Assembly: GCF_017565765.1 (NCBI RefSeq) | Contig: NZ_JAGDYP010000004.1 | Location: 1-35,855, forward strand | DNA: 35,855 bases | Reading direction: 5' to 3' | Origin: Capnocytophaga bilenii | GTDB lineage: Bacteria; Bacteroidota; Bacteroidia; Flavobacteriales; Flavobacteriaceae | In this document: one piece after another, positions 1 through 6,689 of the stretch | Numbering within the stretch: the stretch's first letter is position 1 | How the letters are laid out: every line of letters starts with the position of its first letter | Translations under genes and position numbers: made by a program | The notes under the pieces: model-generated | What the model was told of the DNA's origin: nothing | Databases searched by the model: none | What the model saw: only the letters and a program-made list of their open reading frames with translations

Positions 1-106
1 GTTATAGTCAAAGGTCTCACCTCTTACCATTCCGAACAGAGCAGTTAAACCTTTTAGCGCAGATGGTACTACGGTTACGTGGGAGAGTATGTCGCCGCCT
101 TCTTAT
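1..106 (+). rRNA. rrf: 5S ribosomal RNA, 3' part
   Basis: The window opens inside a 5S rRNA. The conserved stretch around CCATTCCGAACAGAG, the GATGGTACT block and the GGGAGAGTATGTCGCCGCC 3' arm are all visible, in the order expected for Bacteroidetes 5S. Only a few bases of the 5' end lie outside the window. It is followed directly by a terminator, so it closes an rrn operon. The exact mature 3' end is approximate. Confidence 0.93.
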
Positions 107-110
107 AAAA

Positions 111-140
111 GAGCAATTCAGTAATGAATTGCTCTTTTTT
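111..140 (+). terminator. Intrinsic terminator of the rrn operon
   Basis: A perfect 10-bp stem, GAGCAATTCA (111-120) with TGAATTGCTC (125-134), closes a GTAA loop and runs into a T tract. It sits a few bases after the 5S 3' end. The stretch 141-278 that follows shows no gene that I can support. Confidence 0.9.
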
Positions 141-283
141 TATTTTAAAAAACTGAGCTTAATACACTAAACAAAATATCAAAGAACACGTTTTTTACAC
201 TGCAAAATTCCAGTTATTTATATTCTTAGACAAATAGTTGTTTCGAGGTGTAACAAGGTTGTAAAGAGAAAAATACTTAATAT

Positions 284-300
284 AATTCAACTTGCTAGTT
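284..300 (+). repeat. Left terminal inverted repeat of the IS
   Basis: AATTCAACTTGCTAGTT, an exact reverse complement of 1204-1220. The boundary is set by the end of perfect pairing and the flanking AATAT. Confidence 0.85.
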
Positions 301-339
301 GAAAAGTTAAAAAAATAAAAAAGCAAAGCAAAAGATTTG

Positions 340-347
340 TATATTTG
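340..347 (+). promoter_or_regulatory. Bacteroidetes -7 box for the transposase
   Basis: TATATTTG fits TAnnTTTG. It lies inside the IS about 30 nt before the chosen start. No clear TTG is seen at the -33 distance, so the promoter may be weak. Confidence 0.5.
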
Positions 348-375
348 TAATTGCAAAGAAATAAAAACAACTCCA

Positions 376-1209
376 ATGCTTTGCAAAGACAAAATTACAT
401 CAATTTTTTGTATTATCGATGATATTTCAAAAGAAATTAATCATTCTGAAGATATACGCCGAAAAGTGTCTGACAGCGAGATTATTACAACGGCATTTAT
501 AGCTGCTACAAATTTCTATGGGAACTATCGTTCGGCTATCAAATTTGTTAAACAATATAACCTATTCCTCAATATGTTAGAAGAAAGTAGGTTTAATAGG
601 CGCTTACATAGTTTAGGAAATATGCTTTATGAATTATTTCATTTAGTAGCCTCTTTTTATAAAGAGATTACTTGTGAAATGAACTATATAATAGATTCGT
701 TTCCTGTCCCTATTTGTCAAAACATCCGTATTAATAGATGTAAAATTCTAAAAGGTAAACAATATAGAGACTATACAGCAAGTATGCGATCTTATTTTTA
801 TGGAATTAAATTTCAGTTAGTTACAACAGGAGAAGGCATACCTATTGCGTTTCATTTTATCGTAGGAAAAACGGCAGATGTGAAAGCCTTAGATAAGATT
901 ACAGAGATTTTTCCACCAGAGGCAAGACTTTATGGGGATAGTGCTTATACAGATTATCAAATGGAAGATTATTTACTTGAAAATAAATGCGTTGAGTTAA
1001 AAACGCAACGAAAAAAGAATAGCAAAAGACTCGACTCAGAAAAACAAAGTAGACAGAAGTTAGAGATGAGAAAGCGTGTAGAAGTAGCTATAAGCGATAT
1101 TAAAAAGATGTTTCCTAGAACAATACATTCTGTTACTTTAAAAGGTTTTTTAATAAAGGTTACAATGTATATTTTTGGATTACAGTTATTTAAAATAATC
1201 AATAACTAG
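376..1209 (+). CDS. IS982-family DDE transposase
   Basis: A 277-residue transposase that would cut and join the ends of the surrounding element. Family features are clear: the SRFNRRLH block near residues 71-78, catalytic Asp107 in IIDSFPVPICQN followed by the RCKILKGKQYRDY block, Asp188 in LYGDSAYTDY, and Glu235 in RVEVAISDIKKMF, which completes the D-D-E triad. Length is normal for the family. An upstream in-frame ATG at 337 exists, but it would lie before or within the -7 box TATATTTG (340-347). The ATG at 376 begins the usual family N terminus (MLCKDKITSIFCIIDD), so I chose it. The stop codon lies inside the right inverted repeat, as is common in compact IS elements. Confidence 0.92.
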   Translation: MLCKDKITSIFCIIDDISKEINHSEDIRRKVSDSEIITTAFIAATNFYGNYRSAIKFVKQYNLFLNMLEESRFNRRLHSLGNMLYELFHLVASFYKEITCEMNYIIDSFPVPICQNIRINRCKILKGKQYRDYTASMRSYFYGIKFQLVTTGEGIPIAFHFIVGKTADVKALDKITEIFPPEARLYGDSAYTDYQMEDYLLENKCVELKTQRKKNSKRLDSEKQSRQKLEMRKRVEVAISDIKKMFPRTIHSVTLKGFLIKVTMYIFGLQLFKIINN

Positions 1210-1220
1210 CAAGTTGAATT
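1204..1220 (-). repeat. Right terminal inverted repeat of the IS
   Basis: The reverse complement of 284-300 over all 17 bases. It overlaps the last codons of the transposase gene. Confidence 0.85.
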
Positions 1221-1250
1221 AATATACTTATTTACAGTTTAAATAACAAT

Positions 1251-1287
1251 AAACACCCCAAAATATTGTGCTTTGAGGTGTTTTTTT
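1251..1287 (+). terminator. Terminator-like hairpin between the IS and the GIY-YIG gene
   Basis: AAACACC-C-CAAA (1251-1262) pairs with TTTG-A-GGTGTTT with one internal mismatch, and a run of seven T follows on the plus strand. It lies just outside the IS and 10 bp past the end of the minus-strand gene, so it could serve transcription from both sides. Confidence 0.65.
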
Positions 1288-1297
1288 ATTTGAAATT

Positions 1298-2109
1298 TTA
1301 GTTTTTATTATATCCAAAACTTCTTGTTTGTAAGATTTCCTTCCACCAATTTTCTCTGTTGATTATTACCTGATCATCTATAGTTGATTTGAAAATATCT
1401 AGAATAGAGTATTTGAAATATTGTTTTATATATTCAAAAGGGAGTTCTTTAAATTCTGTATTTCCTCCATGTCCATTTGTTACATAGTTTTTCCATCGAC
1501 CTAAAAGCATATTTTTTCCATAAGCAGAGCCTACGTACATCTTTCCGTTAGAAGAGTCTGTAATTAAGTAAACTCCTTTTTGATTTTGTAATGCAGTTTT
1601 CCATGATTCTTTATCTAATATACGCGATAGTTCACTCCAAGATAACTTTATATTGTCATATCCTGGAAAAATATCGTTGTCAAAAATATCAGGTAAAATC
1701 TGATATACTTCGCATTCATCTATTAGAGGGAGGGCATTTCGTGAAAGGTTTTGTGAAGTATTCTTATACTTTACAATTACTCTTCCAAAATATTTTTCAT
1801 ATTTTGAAAGTTCTTCATATTCATATCCAACTCCATTGAAAATATTTAAATCTTTTGTTACTTTTCCAATATGAAAGAGTAGCCATAAATTGTCTTTAAT
1901 ACGAATAAAACCAATGGTGTTTTGTCCTTCTTTAAAAATTTTGTTTTTTGAATAATTCCAATACTGCCCTTCTAAAAGAGTTTTTTATCATTATTCTTGA
2001 AGATTTCAATTGGATTCCAATTTCCTCCAAACATTAGGTTGAATTTGATTTTAGTGTTTTTTAGCTCATCTTCATTAAAGTTTAAAATATCATTTAATTT
2101 AATGCTCAT
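1298..2109 (-). pseudogene. GIY-YIG nuclease-family protein, broken by one frameshift
   Basis: Reading the minus strand from the ATG at 2109 gives an N-terminal domain (MSIKLNDILNF...) that hits a TAG after about 44 codons, near 1975. One extra base restores a single open frame to 1298. It runs through an unrecognised middle domain to a C-terminal GIY-YIG-like domain containing GVYLITDSSNGKMYVGSAYG and a later NRENWWKE segment, where the GIY-YIG fold usually has its catalytic Glu. The restored protein would be about 270 residues. The break lies at a run of six A (coding strand; 1981-1986 on plus). A seventh A gives DKKTLLEGQYWN, so the cause may be slippage, real decay or a sequencing error. 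A -7 box lies upstream at 2147-2154. The target is unknown. Confidence 0.75.
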
Positions 2110-2146
2110 AATTATTGTTTTTGTTATTACTTTATGTTTGATTATG

Positions 2147-2154
2147 CAAATATA
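2147..2154 (-). promoter_or_regulatory. -7 box of the GIY-YIG gene
   Basis: On the minus strand the bases read TATATTTG, followed by GC, about 40 nt before the ATG at 2109. It fits the TAnnTTTG consensus. Confidence 0.6.
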
Positions 2155-2186
2155 CTAATTTTCTACTATAGTACATTCTTTTCTAA

Positions 2187-2215
2187 GAGGAGGTTACCCT
2201 TAAAGCAACCTCCTC
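2187..2215. terminator. GC-rich hairpin downstream of the small Asp-box gene
   Basis: GAGGAGGTT (2187-2195) and AACCTCCTC (2207-2215) pair perfectly over 9 bp with an 11-nt loop. It lies 8 bp past the 3' end of the minus-strand gene 2223-2447. T tracts are short on both strands, so its use as an intrinsic terminator is likely but not certain. Confidence 0.55.
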
Positions 2216-2222
2216 AGTTGTT

Positions 2223-2447
2223 TTAACTGCGTTTTACCCAAGATAAACCTCCATTTTTTGAACAGTACAAACCTTTATCGGTTTGTGCTAAGATTTCATT
2301 ACCGGAGACTGTTAAATCTTGAAAGATATAACTGCCAGTGTAGCGACTAACCCAAGAAATTCCATTATTCTTAGAAGCCTCGATTTTCTTTGCATTTTTT
2401 GGACAAATGCGAACCACCTCGTTTTTGAATGTGACCATTAAACTCAT
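2223..2447 (-). CDS. Small protein with two Asp-box (BNR-like) motifs
   Basis: A 74-residue protein without signal peptide or membrane segment. It carries two Asp-box-like motifs, SKNNGISW (about residues 26-33) and SKNGGLSW (about 63-70). Their usual form is S-x-D-G-G-x-T-W, with Asn in place of Asp here. Such motifs form turns in beta-propeller repeats, but two are far too few for a propeller, so this may be a small sandwich or a fragment. No catalytic residues can be assigned. The gene is followed by a strong hairpin and preceded by the nested inverted repeats at 2521-2653. I do not know its function. That it is real rests on the motif spacing, a clean start and the terminator. Confidence 0.6.
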   Translation of the reverse strand: MSLMVTFKNEVVRICPKNAKKIEASKNNGISWVSRYTGSYIFQDLTVSGNEILAQTDKGLYCSKNGGLSWVKRS

Positions 2448-2520
2448 AATTAAATATAGTTTTTAATAACTGCCTACTCTATATGGTTTTCGGCTTCCCC
2501 AATGTTTTACAAAAATAGTT

Positions 2521-2653
2521 TGCGGGCATCCCGTTTTGCTTAGCTCGAAGCCCGACCAAAGGCATAGTGTAAAGCAAAAGGAACGCCCGCATACGCGAAC
2601 GCTTCCGTCTTTACTTTCTCTACACTATTGAAAAATTGGTCGTATTTCGAGCT
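2521..2653. repeat. Nested, partly competing inverted repeats
   Basis: Two sets of paired arms lie in this 133-bp stretch. Set 1: TGCGGGC (2521-2527) with GCCCGCA (2585-2591), and TTTTGC (2534-2539) with GCAAAA (2574-2579). Set 2: AGCTCGAA (2542-2549) with TTCGAGCT (2646-2653), GACCAA (2554-2559) with TTGGTC (2636-2641), and ATAGTGTA (2564-2571) with TACACTAT (2621-2628). The 5' arms of set 2 lie inside the loop of set 1, so the two folds cross. AGCG-aaa-CGCT follows at 2665-2675. No reading frame fits the stretch 2448-2798. It could be a mobile-element end, a recombination site or an RNA with alternative folds. Confidence 0.75.
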
Positions 2654-2798
2654 TAGAAAATAAAAGCGAAACGCTACTAATATGTTTATTTTGTGTTTAT
2701 CTGGTTTTTACTATAAAATATGTTTTATGTGTTTCTGCCAGCAAATATACAAAATAAAATGATATGTGCGTCCTTTTGCCTTGTTTTTTTAGTAAATA

Positions 2799-3167
2799 CT
2801 AAGAACTGATAGTTGGCGTATAGGTGATGATATAGAGCTCTTTTTCGAGCTTTTCAGCCTTTTTGATACTGTCTTTAGTGCCTTTTGATTGTCCGTCCCA
2901 GAAGGCAAAAACCACTTCGGCATTTTCGATGATTTGAGTGTTGCGCACGAGGGTTGCTCCACGCCCGTACTTTTGGTAATCGGGTTTGAAAACGAGGAGA
3001 GGAATACTCATCTCGGCAGCAAATTGTGCGGCAAGGGTATCGGCTCCTTTAGCTCCGCCTGATACGATATTTTCAGGTTTTTCGTGCGTATCAATATACG
3101 CTAAAACACTCTCTTTCAATAGGGTGTAATCATTAAAATCACGTCCCCCAACAATGGCTATATTCAT
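2799..3167 (-). CDS. SLOG-domain protein, DUF2493 / YspA-like
   Basis: A 122-residue single-domain Rossmann-like protein. It starts with the family's MNIAIVGGRDFNDY strand-turn and carries SGGAKGADTLAAQFA, the glycine-rich nucleotide-binding loop typical of SLOG proteins, at about residues 36-50. A conserved RGATLVRN segment follows near 70-77. SLOG domains bind nucleotides or related ligands and recur in phage-defence and nucleotide-signalling contexts; the specific role here is unknown. An upstream alternative start at 3191 would only add MPQQITIY, so I prefer the ATG at 3167, where the conserved domain begins. It is divergent from a WYL regulator, with 95 bp and a small inverted repeat between them, which suggests joint control. 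Confidence 0.85.
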   Translation of the reverse strand: MNIAIVGGRDFNDYTLLKESVLAYIDTHEKPENIVSGGAKGADTLAAQFAAEMSIPLLVFKPDYQKYGRGATLVRNTQIIENAEVVFAFWDGQSKGTKDSIKKAEKLEKELYIITYTPTISS

Positions 3168-3206
3168 ATAAATCGTTATTTGTTGGGGCAAAAGTCTAAA
3201 ACAGGT

Positions 3207-3223
3207 GCGACAAAAGCTGTCGC
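3207..3223. promoter_or_regulatory. Inverted repeat in the SLOG/WYL divergent promoter region
   Basis: GCGACA (3207-3212) and TGTCGC (3218-3223) flank a 5-bp spacer. It sits midway between the two divergent starts, just upstream of the WYL gene's -7 box, where the -33 element would be. A binding site for the neighbouring regulator is a fair guess, not shown. Confidence 0.45.
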
Positions 3224-3239
3224 TCGAAGAAAAAGTTTG

Positions 3240-3247
3240 TATATTTG
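3240..3247 (+). promoter_or_regulatory. -7 box of the WYL regulator gene
   Basis: TATATTTG followed by C fits TAnnTTTG. Its last three bases are the in-frame TTG that would otherwise give a longer start, which argues for the ATG at 3263. The mRNA leader would be only about 10 nt. Confidence 0.65.
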
Positions 3248-3262
3248 CAAAAAAATAATGAA

Positions 3263-4159
3263 ATGAAGAAGTTTTTAAGGCACCGTTTTATTGTAGAACG
3301 CTTGCGTATGAAGCCTCACTCGTATGAAGATTTGATAAGGGCTTTAGAAAAAAGTGAGGAATATTGCGATGTTGAATCTTTTACTGATCGTACTTTTCTG
3401 CGTGATAAACGAGATATTGAGAAAATCTATCGCATAAAAATAGAGTATAATAACTCTCTTAAAGCCTACGAAATCACAGAAGATAACGACCTCTATGCTC
3501 AAAATCTCTTAGAAGCGTTTGATGTTTTCAGAGCTTTGCAGAATTACGGCAATCTTTCCGAGGTGATTCAGTTTGAAAAGCGATTGCCTGCAGGTACGGA
3601 ATATTTGTCGCCCCTGCTTAGGGCTATCAAAGAAAAGCGACAAGTAAAGCTACACTATTATAAGTTTTGGGACAGAAGTTCACAAACCCAAGTGCGTACT
3701 ATTGAACCTTATCTGCTGAAAGAAGCTCAAAGGCGTTGGTATGTATTGGCATGGGATGTAGAGAAAGAAGCCTTGCGGGTTTTTGGCTTGGACAGAATAA
3801 AGCATTTAGACGATGAACGTGGGGTGAAGTTTCAGCACCCTATGCCTAAGGACGTACAACATTTTTTTGACGATAGTTTTGGGGCGTGGGTAGATAATGA
3901 TCGTACGCAAGCAGAGGAAGTGCAGCTTGCTTTTAAAAAATTGCCTACCGACTCACCTTTTGTGCCTAACCCTGCCGAATACCTTAAAGCGATGCCTTTG
4001 CACTCTTCGCAAGAGGTGGTTGGTGAAACTGATGATGAGATAGTGCTCAAACTCCACTTAAAGGTTACGCCTGATTTTATCAAGGAGTTACTCTCGTATG
4101 GCAAACAAGTGGAGGTACTTGCTCCTGTGCATTTGCAAAAGAAATTACAATTGAGGTAA
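3263..4159 (+). CDS. WYL-domain transcriptional regulator
   Basis: A 298-residue cytoplasmic protein. The N-terminal ~70 residues (FLRHRFIVERLRMKPHSYEDL... TFLRDKRDIEKIY) look like a winged helix-turn-helix. A middle WYL domain at about residues 115-185 reads VKLHYYKFWDRSS ... IEPYLLKEAQRRWYVLAWD ... VFGLDRI, and a WYL C-terminal extension follows. WYL proteins sense nucleic-acid or nucleotide ligands and often repress or activate defence, DNA-damage or CRISPR genes. It is transcribed away from the SLOG gene, from a promoter whose -33 region overlaps an inverted repeat, so it may control itself and that neighbour. The start is the ATG just after the -7 box. The family call is firm; the target is inferred from position only. 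Confidence 0.88.
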   Translation: MKKFLRHRFIVERLRMKPHSYEDLIRALEKSEEYCDVESFTDRTFLRDKRDIEKIYRIKIEYNNSLKAYEITEDNDLYAQNLLEAFDVFRALQNYGNLSEVIQFEKRLPAGTEYLSPLLRAIKEKRQVKLHYYKFWDRSSQTQVRTIEPYLLKEAQRRWYVLAWDVEKEALRVFGLDRIKHLDDERGVKFQHPMPKDVQHFFDDSFGAWVDNDRTQAEEVQLAFKKLPTDSPFVPNPAEYLKAMPLHSSQEVVGETDDEIVLKLHLKVTPDFIKELLSYGKQVEVLAPVHLQKKLQLR

Positions 4160-4310
4160 AAATGTTTTTTTTGTTTATAAGGGAGCTTAAATGCTATCTA
4201 TAAGTTTTTTATTATTAGGAGCGGTAAGATATATATAGAATTTTTTGGATATATTAGGAGGACTTTGTAGATGGATTTTACTTTGAGCTCTTAAAAAGAA
4301 ATATTCTTAA

Positions 4311-4326
4311 TGGCACGATTTTTGTC
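4311..4326 (+). promoter_or_regulatory. Sigma-54-like motif upstream of the CDC-like gene
   Basis: TGGCAC-GATTT-TTGT resembles the -24/-12 consensus TGGCAC-N5-TTGC, with GG-N10-GT in place of GG-N10-GC. It lies about 70 nt before the ATG at 4396, and no TAnnTTTG box is seen in that interval. A very similar TGGCACGATTTTT occurs at 6404-6416. The rest of 4160-4395 holds nothing else I recognise. Confidence 0.4.
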
Positions 4327-4395
4327 TTTAACACAATAGTAAAAAAGAAACTTAATATATTATTATAACTGAAAAAATTTATAACAATATATTAT

Positions 4396-5928
4396 ATGAA
4401 ATCACAAAATTTATCGCTTGTGAAAAGCTATTTATGGCTTTTAGCAGCAGTTGCTCTCGTTGGTTGTAAAAAAGACGAGGCTGACAAATTAGATAGCGCT
4501 TTGGACGCTACTCAACTAAATAATTATGTAACACAACTTCCTTCGGTGAAACAGCAGTCTCCTTTTCCTGAAAGACCTGCTAATGGTGTTACTAACCGTA
4601 TGTCTTCTTTTTTAAATGGAGCTCAATTTACTTCGGCTTACAACTATTATGAGCAAGCTAAAGAGTATGAAAACCAGTTGCTTTATACTGAAAATGACGA
4701 GGTTTTTTACCCTGGAGCTTTGGTTAAGGGGCAGAGTGTTGTGGAGGGTTCGTACAAGCCAATTGTAGCACCTCGCAAACCTATTACTATTTCTGTTTCT
4801 CTTACGGGTAGCAAGCCTAGCATTACGGTGGATAAACCTTCACTTTCATCTGTGCGTACGGCTATTAGCGAACTTCTTAATCGCTCATTTAACTCGCCTC
4901 CTGCTAATATTACGTACCATAGCTATGAGGTACATGATGAGCAACACCTTAAGCTGGCTTTGGGTGCGAGCTATAACGGGGCTGTGAATACTGTTAAAGG
5001 CAGTATAAAATTTGATTATGAAAAACAAAAGACGCGATATATCGTAAAGATAGAACAAGAGTTTTATACACTCGACCTTGACCTTCCTCAGAAAGCTTCG
5101 GACTTTTTTAGTGATAATTTTGACTATAAAACTCAGTTTGGAGCAGAAAAGCCTGTTTATGTGTCGTCTATAAAATACGGTAGGGTGTACTTATTGGGGA
5201 TAGAATCTACGCTTAGCAAGGTTGATTTGGAGGCTAAAATTAACGCTTCTATCCTTAGTGGAAAAGTTACAGCTGAGGCGGAAGCGGCTTATAAAGAATT
5301 GAGTAAGAGTTCTAAAATTTCGGGTCGTGTGTTTGGTGGTAGTGCTAAACTTGCTGGAGAGGCTATTGGTGATTTTGCTGCTGTACGTGCATTTCTAAAA
5401 GATGGGGCTAACTTTAATAAAGATAATCTTGGTGCTCCGCTTTCGTATCGCTTGAGAGAATTGGGAACTAATGAAACTTTTAAGACGGTTATTTACTCTA
5501 AATATCTAAAGAATGATAGTGGAAATATTGATCATAAAAAGTTAGATTTTAAACTGCTGATAAGAGATGAAAGTCTCAGAAGCAGTATTGGCGATAAAAT
5601 TGAGGTTGACCACTACTTGATAGAGAGAATTAACCCTAAAAGTAGTTCGCAAAGTAGTTCGAAGAAGGAATATTTGAATGGAGGTGAACTTACTAAGGAC
5701 TTTTTGGCTTTTGAAAAGGGAGAAAAGATTCACATCAATATTATTACTAAAAAACAAAAAAGACTTTTTTTCAAGATAGATGATTTTATTGATTTGGCAC
5801 ATCGTGCACAAAGTAGCCCTGATAATGTTAATATTTACGACTTAAATAGAGGAAATGGATTGCAACTGAAAGATGAAAATAACAATATACTTACTGTTGG
5901 TATTCACAACCAAAAACTAAGAGAATAA
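4396..5928 (+). CDS. CDC-like (thiol-activated cytolysin family) surface lipoprotein
   Basis: A 510-residue lipoprotein: hydrophobic signal, lipobox LVGC with acylated Cys24, then KKDE, which fits a Capnocytophaga-type surface-export signal. The body follows cholesterol-dependent cytolysins: YPGALV at residues 105-110; a pore-hairpin region around ITYHSYEVHDEQHLKLALG; FYTLDLDLPQKASDFF; the family SSIKYGRVYLL segment with Y261-G262-R263; a second hairpin region rich in Gly, Ala and Ser; and NLGAPLSYRL at 344-353. The last ~155 residues contain no Trp and no Cys, so the Trp-rich undecapeptide that binds cholesterol is missing. CDC-like (CDCL) proteins of Bacteroidetes are reported to form pores in competing bacteria rather than host cells; I infer a similar role. 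No second toxin subunit or immunity gene is evident beside it. Control may come from the sigma-54-like site upstream. Confidence 0.85.
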   Translation: MKSQNLSLVKSYLWLLAAVALVGCKKDEADKLDSALDATQLNNYVTQLPSVKQQSPFPERPANGVTNRMSSFLNGAQFTSAYNYYEQAKEYENQLLYTENDEVFYPGALVKGQSVVEGSYKPIVAPRKPITISVSLTGSKPSITVDKPSLSSVRTAISELLNRSFNSPPANITYHSYEVHDEQHLKLALGASYNGAVNTVKGSIKFDYEKQKTRYIVKIEQEFYTLDLDLPQKASDFFSDNFDYKTQFGAEKPVYVSSIKYGRVYLLGIESTLSKVDLEAKINASILSGKVTAEAEAAYKELSKSSKISGRVFGGSAKLAGEAIGDFAAVRAFLKDGANFNKDNLGAPLSYRLRELGTNETFKTVIYSKYLKNDSGNIDHKKLDFKLLIRDESLRSSIGDKIEVDHYLIERINPKSSSQSSSKKEYLNGGELTKDFLAFEKGEKIHINIITKKQKRLFFKIDDFIDLAHRAQSSPDNVNIYDLNRGNGLQLKDENNNILTVGIHNQKLRE

Positions 5929-6080
5929 TTTATTTTACACTGACTTATTGACTTTACTTGACTATTGCTGGCGGTGCTAATTTGCTATTTTTCTTTGCAG
6001 TGTGTTGCATTGAGGGAGTTGCTTTACTATGATGTTTACGAAGGATATGCGTTAAACTTTTGTTAAAGTATGATTTTTTG

Positions 6081-6111
6081 TTGGTGGGTAACAATTTTGT
6101 ATGTACCTTTG
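6081..6111 (+). promoter_or_regulatory. Promoter of small RNA copy A
   Basis: TTG (6081-6083), a 20-bp spacer, then TACCTTTG (6104-6111). This is a near-perfect Bacteroidetes housekeeping promoter, predicting a transcription start at about 6117. Confidence 0.75.
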
Positions 6112-6116
6112 CAGCG

Positions 6117-6224
6117 CAATGAGGGTGGTAGCTCATTGTAAAACTTCAAATAATAGTTTTCATAATTTAAAGTTTTGGTTGGTTAATGAAGAAGTCCGGT
6201 AATTTTATTATCGGACTTTTTTTA
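6117..6224 (+). ncRNA. Small structured RNA, copy A
   Basis: A short transcription unit with its own promoter and terminator and no open frame of note. From the predicted start, CAATGAG (6117-6123) pairs with CTCATTG (6132-6138) around an 8-nt G-rich loop GGTGGTAG. An A-rich middle allows AAAACTT/AAGTTTT pairing, an unpaired GGTTGGTTAATG follows, and the terminator stem AAGTCCGGTAA/TTATCGGACTT is followed by T7. Copy B at 18710-18816 is almost identical. A G-U pair in the terminator stem here is an A-U pair there, so pairing is kept while sequence changes. Flavo-1 is a known structured RNA of Flavobacteria and could be the match, but I cannot confirm that. The function is unknown. Confidence 0.75.
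6192..6224 (+). terminator. Terminator of small RNA copy A
   Basis: An 11-bp stem with one G-U pair (6192-6202 with 6208-6218), a 5-nt loop, then a T tract. Confidence 0.85.
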
Positions 6225-6689
6225 TTGAAGGTGTCATAATACGACCTTTGAGTGAAGTGTATAATAGTGAGTATTACACATTTTTAAGGTGTAATTTATA
6301 TTCAAAAATGCAGACTGTTTAAGAAAATGGTAACAATATGTTGTGATTTTGTTAACTCTGATAATGAGTGAGTTATAATGTATTTTTGAGGAGATTGAAT
6401 TTTTGGCACGATTTTTTCTGTATACTGCAATGTAAGCATGGTGGATGGGATATTAGCCTATTGCTTAAAATAGTGCATAAACTAACGAGAAGAAAATTAC
6501 TTGAAAAAACTGAAATTACTAAAATTGCTATAAGAAACATTGTTAGATAAAAAAATTAAGGTTATTAAAATTAAAACAAATTTTTATGAAGAAAAGCCAA
6601 TACTTTTGAGTGTATGGATTTTCTTATAACTTGAAAGTATTTTATTTTTGGAGTTAGTAGTAGTATTTATATGCATTGTGAAAAAAGTT

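Larger units (their letters stand above)
279..1225 (+). mobile_element. IS982-family insertion sequence, apparently complete
   Basis: Terminal inverted repeats with a perfect 17-bp core (284-300 and 1204-1220) bracket one intact transposase gene, giving an element of about 937 bp, close to the usual ~1 kb of IS982 members. AATAT lies immediately outside both ends (279-283 and 1221-1225) and may be the target-site duplication, although the flanks are AT-rich and 5 bp can match by chance. It landed about 140 bp downstream of the rrn terminator. The intact reading frame and matching ends suggest a recent or still functional insertion. Confidence 0.85.

Noticed and set aside
240-266. GAGGTGTAACAAGGTTGTAAAG resembles the 3' end of 16S rRNA (GTAACAAGG)
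   Set aside because: The match covers only about 10 bases and lacks the anti-Shine-Dalgarno tail; treated as coincidence.
337-375. Longer start for the transposase
   Set aside because: The extra 13 codons overlap the -7 box TATATTTG and do not match the family N terminus.
195-392. 65-codon minus-strand frame across the left IS end
   Set aside because: It spans the IS boundary and inverted repeat and has a low-complexity Phe/Tyr/Asn-rich product, so it is not a real gene.
6368-6550. 60-codon open frame with GTG start
   Set aside because: It begins before the candidate promoter motifs at 6381 and 6404, has no recognisable similarity and an AT-rich composition typical of chance frames.
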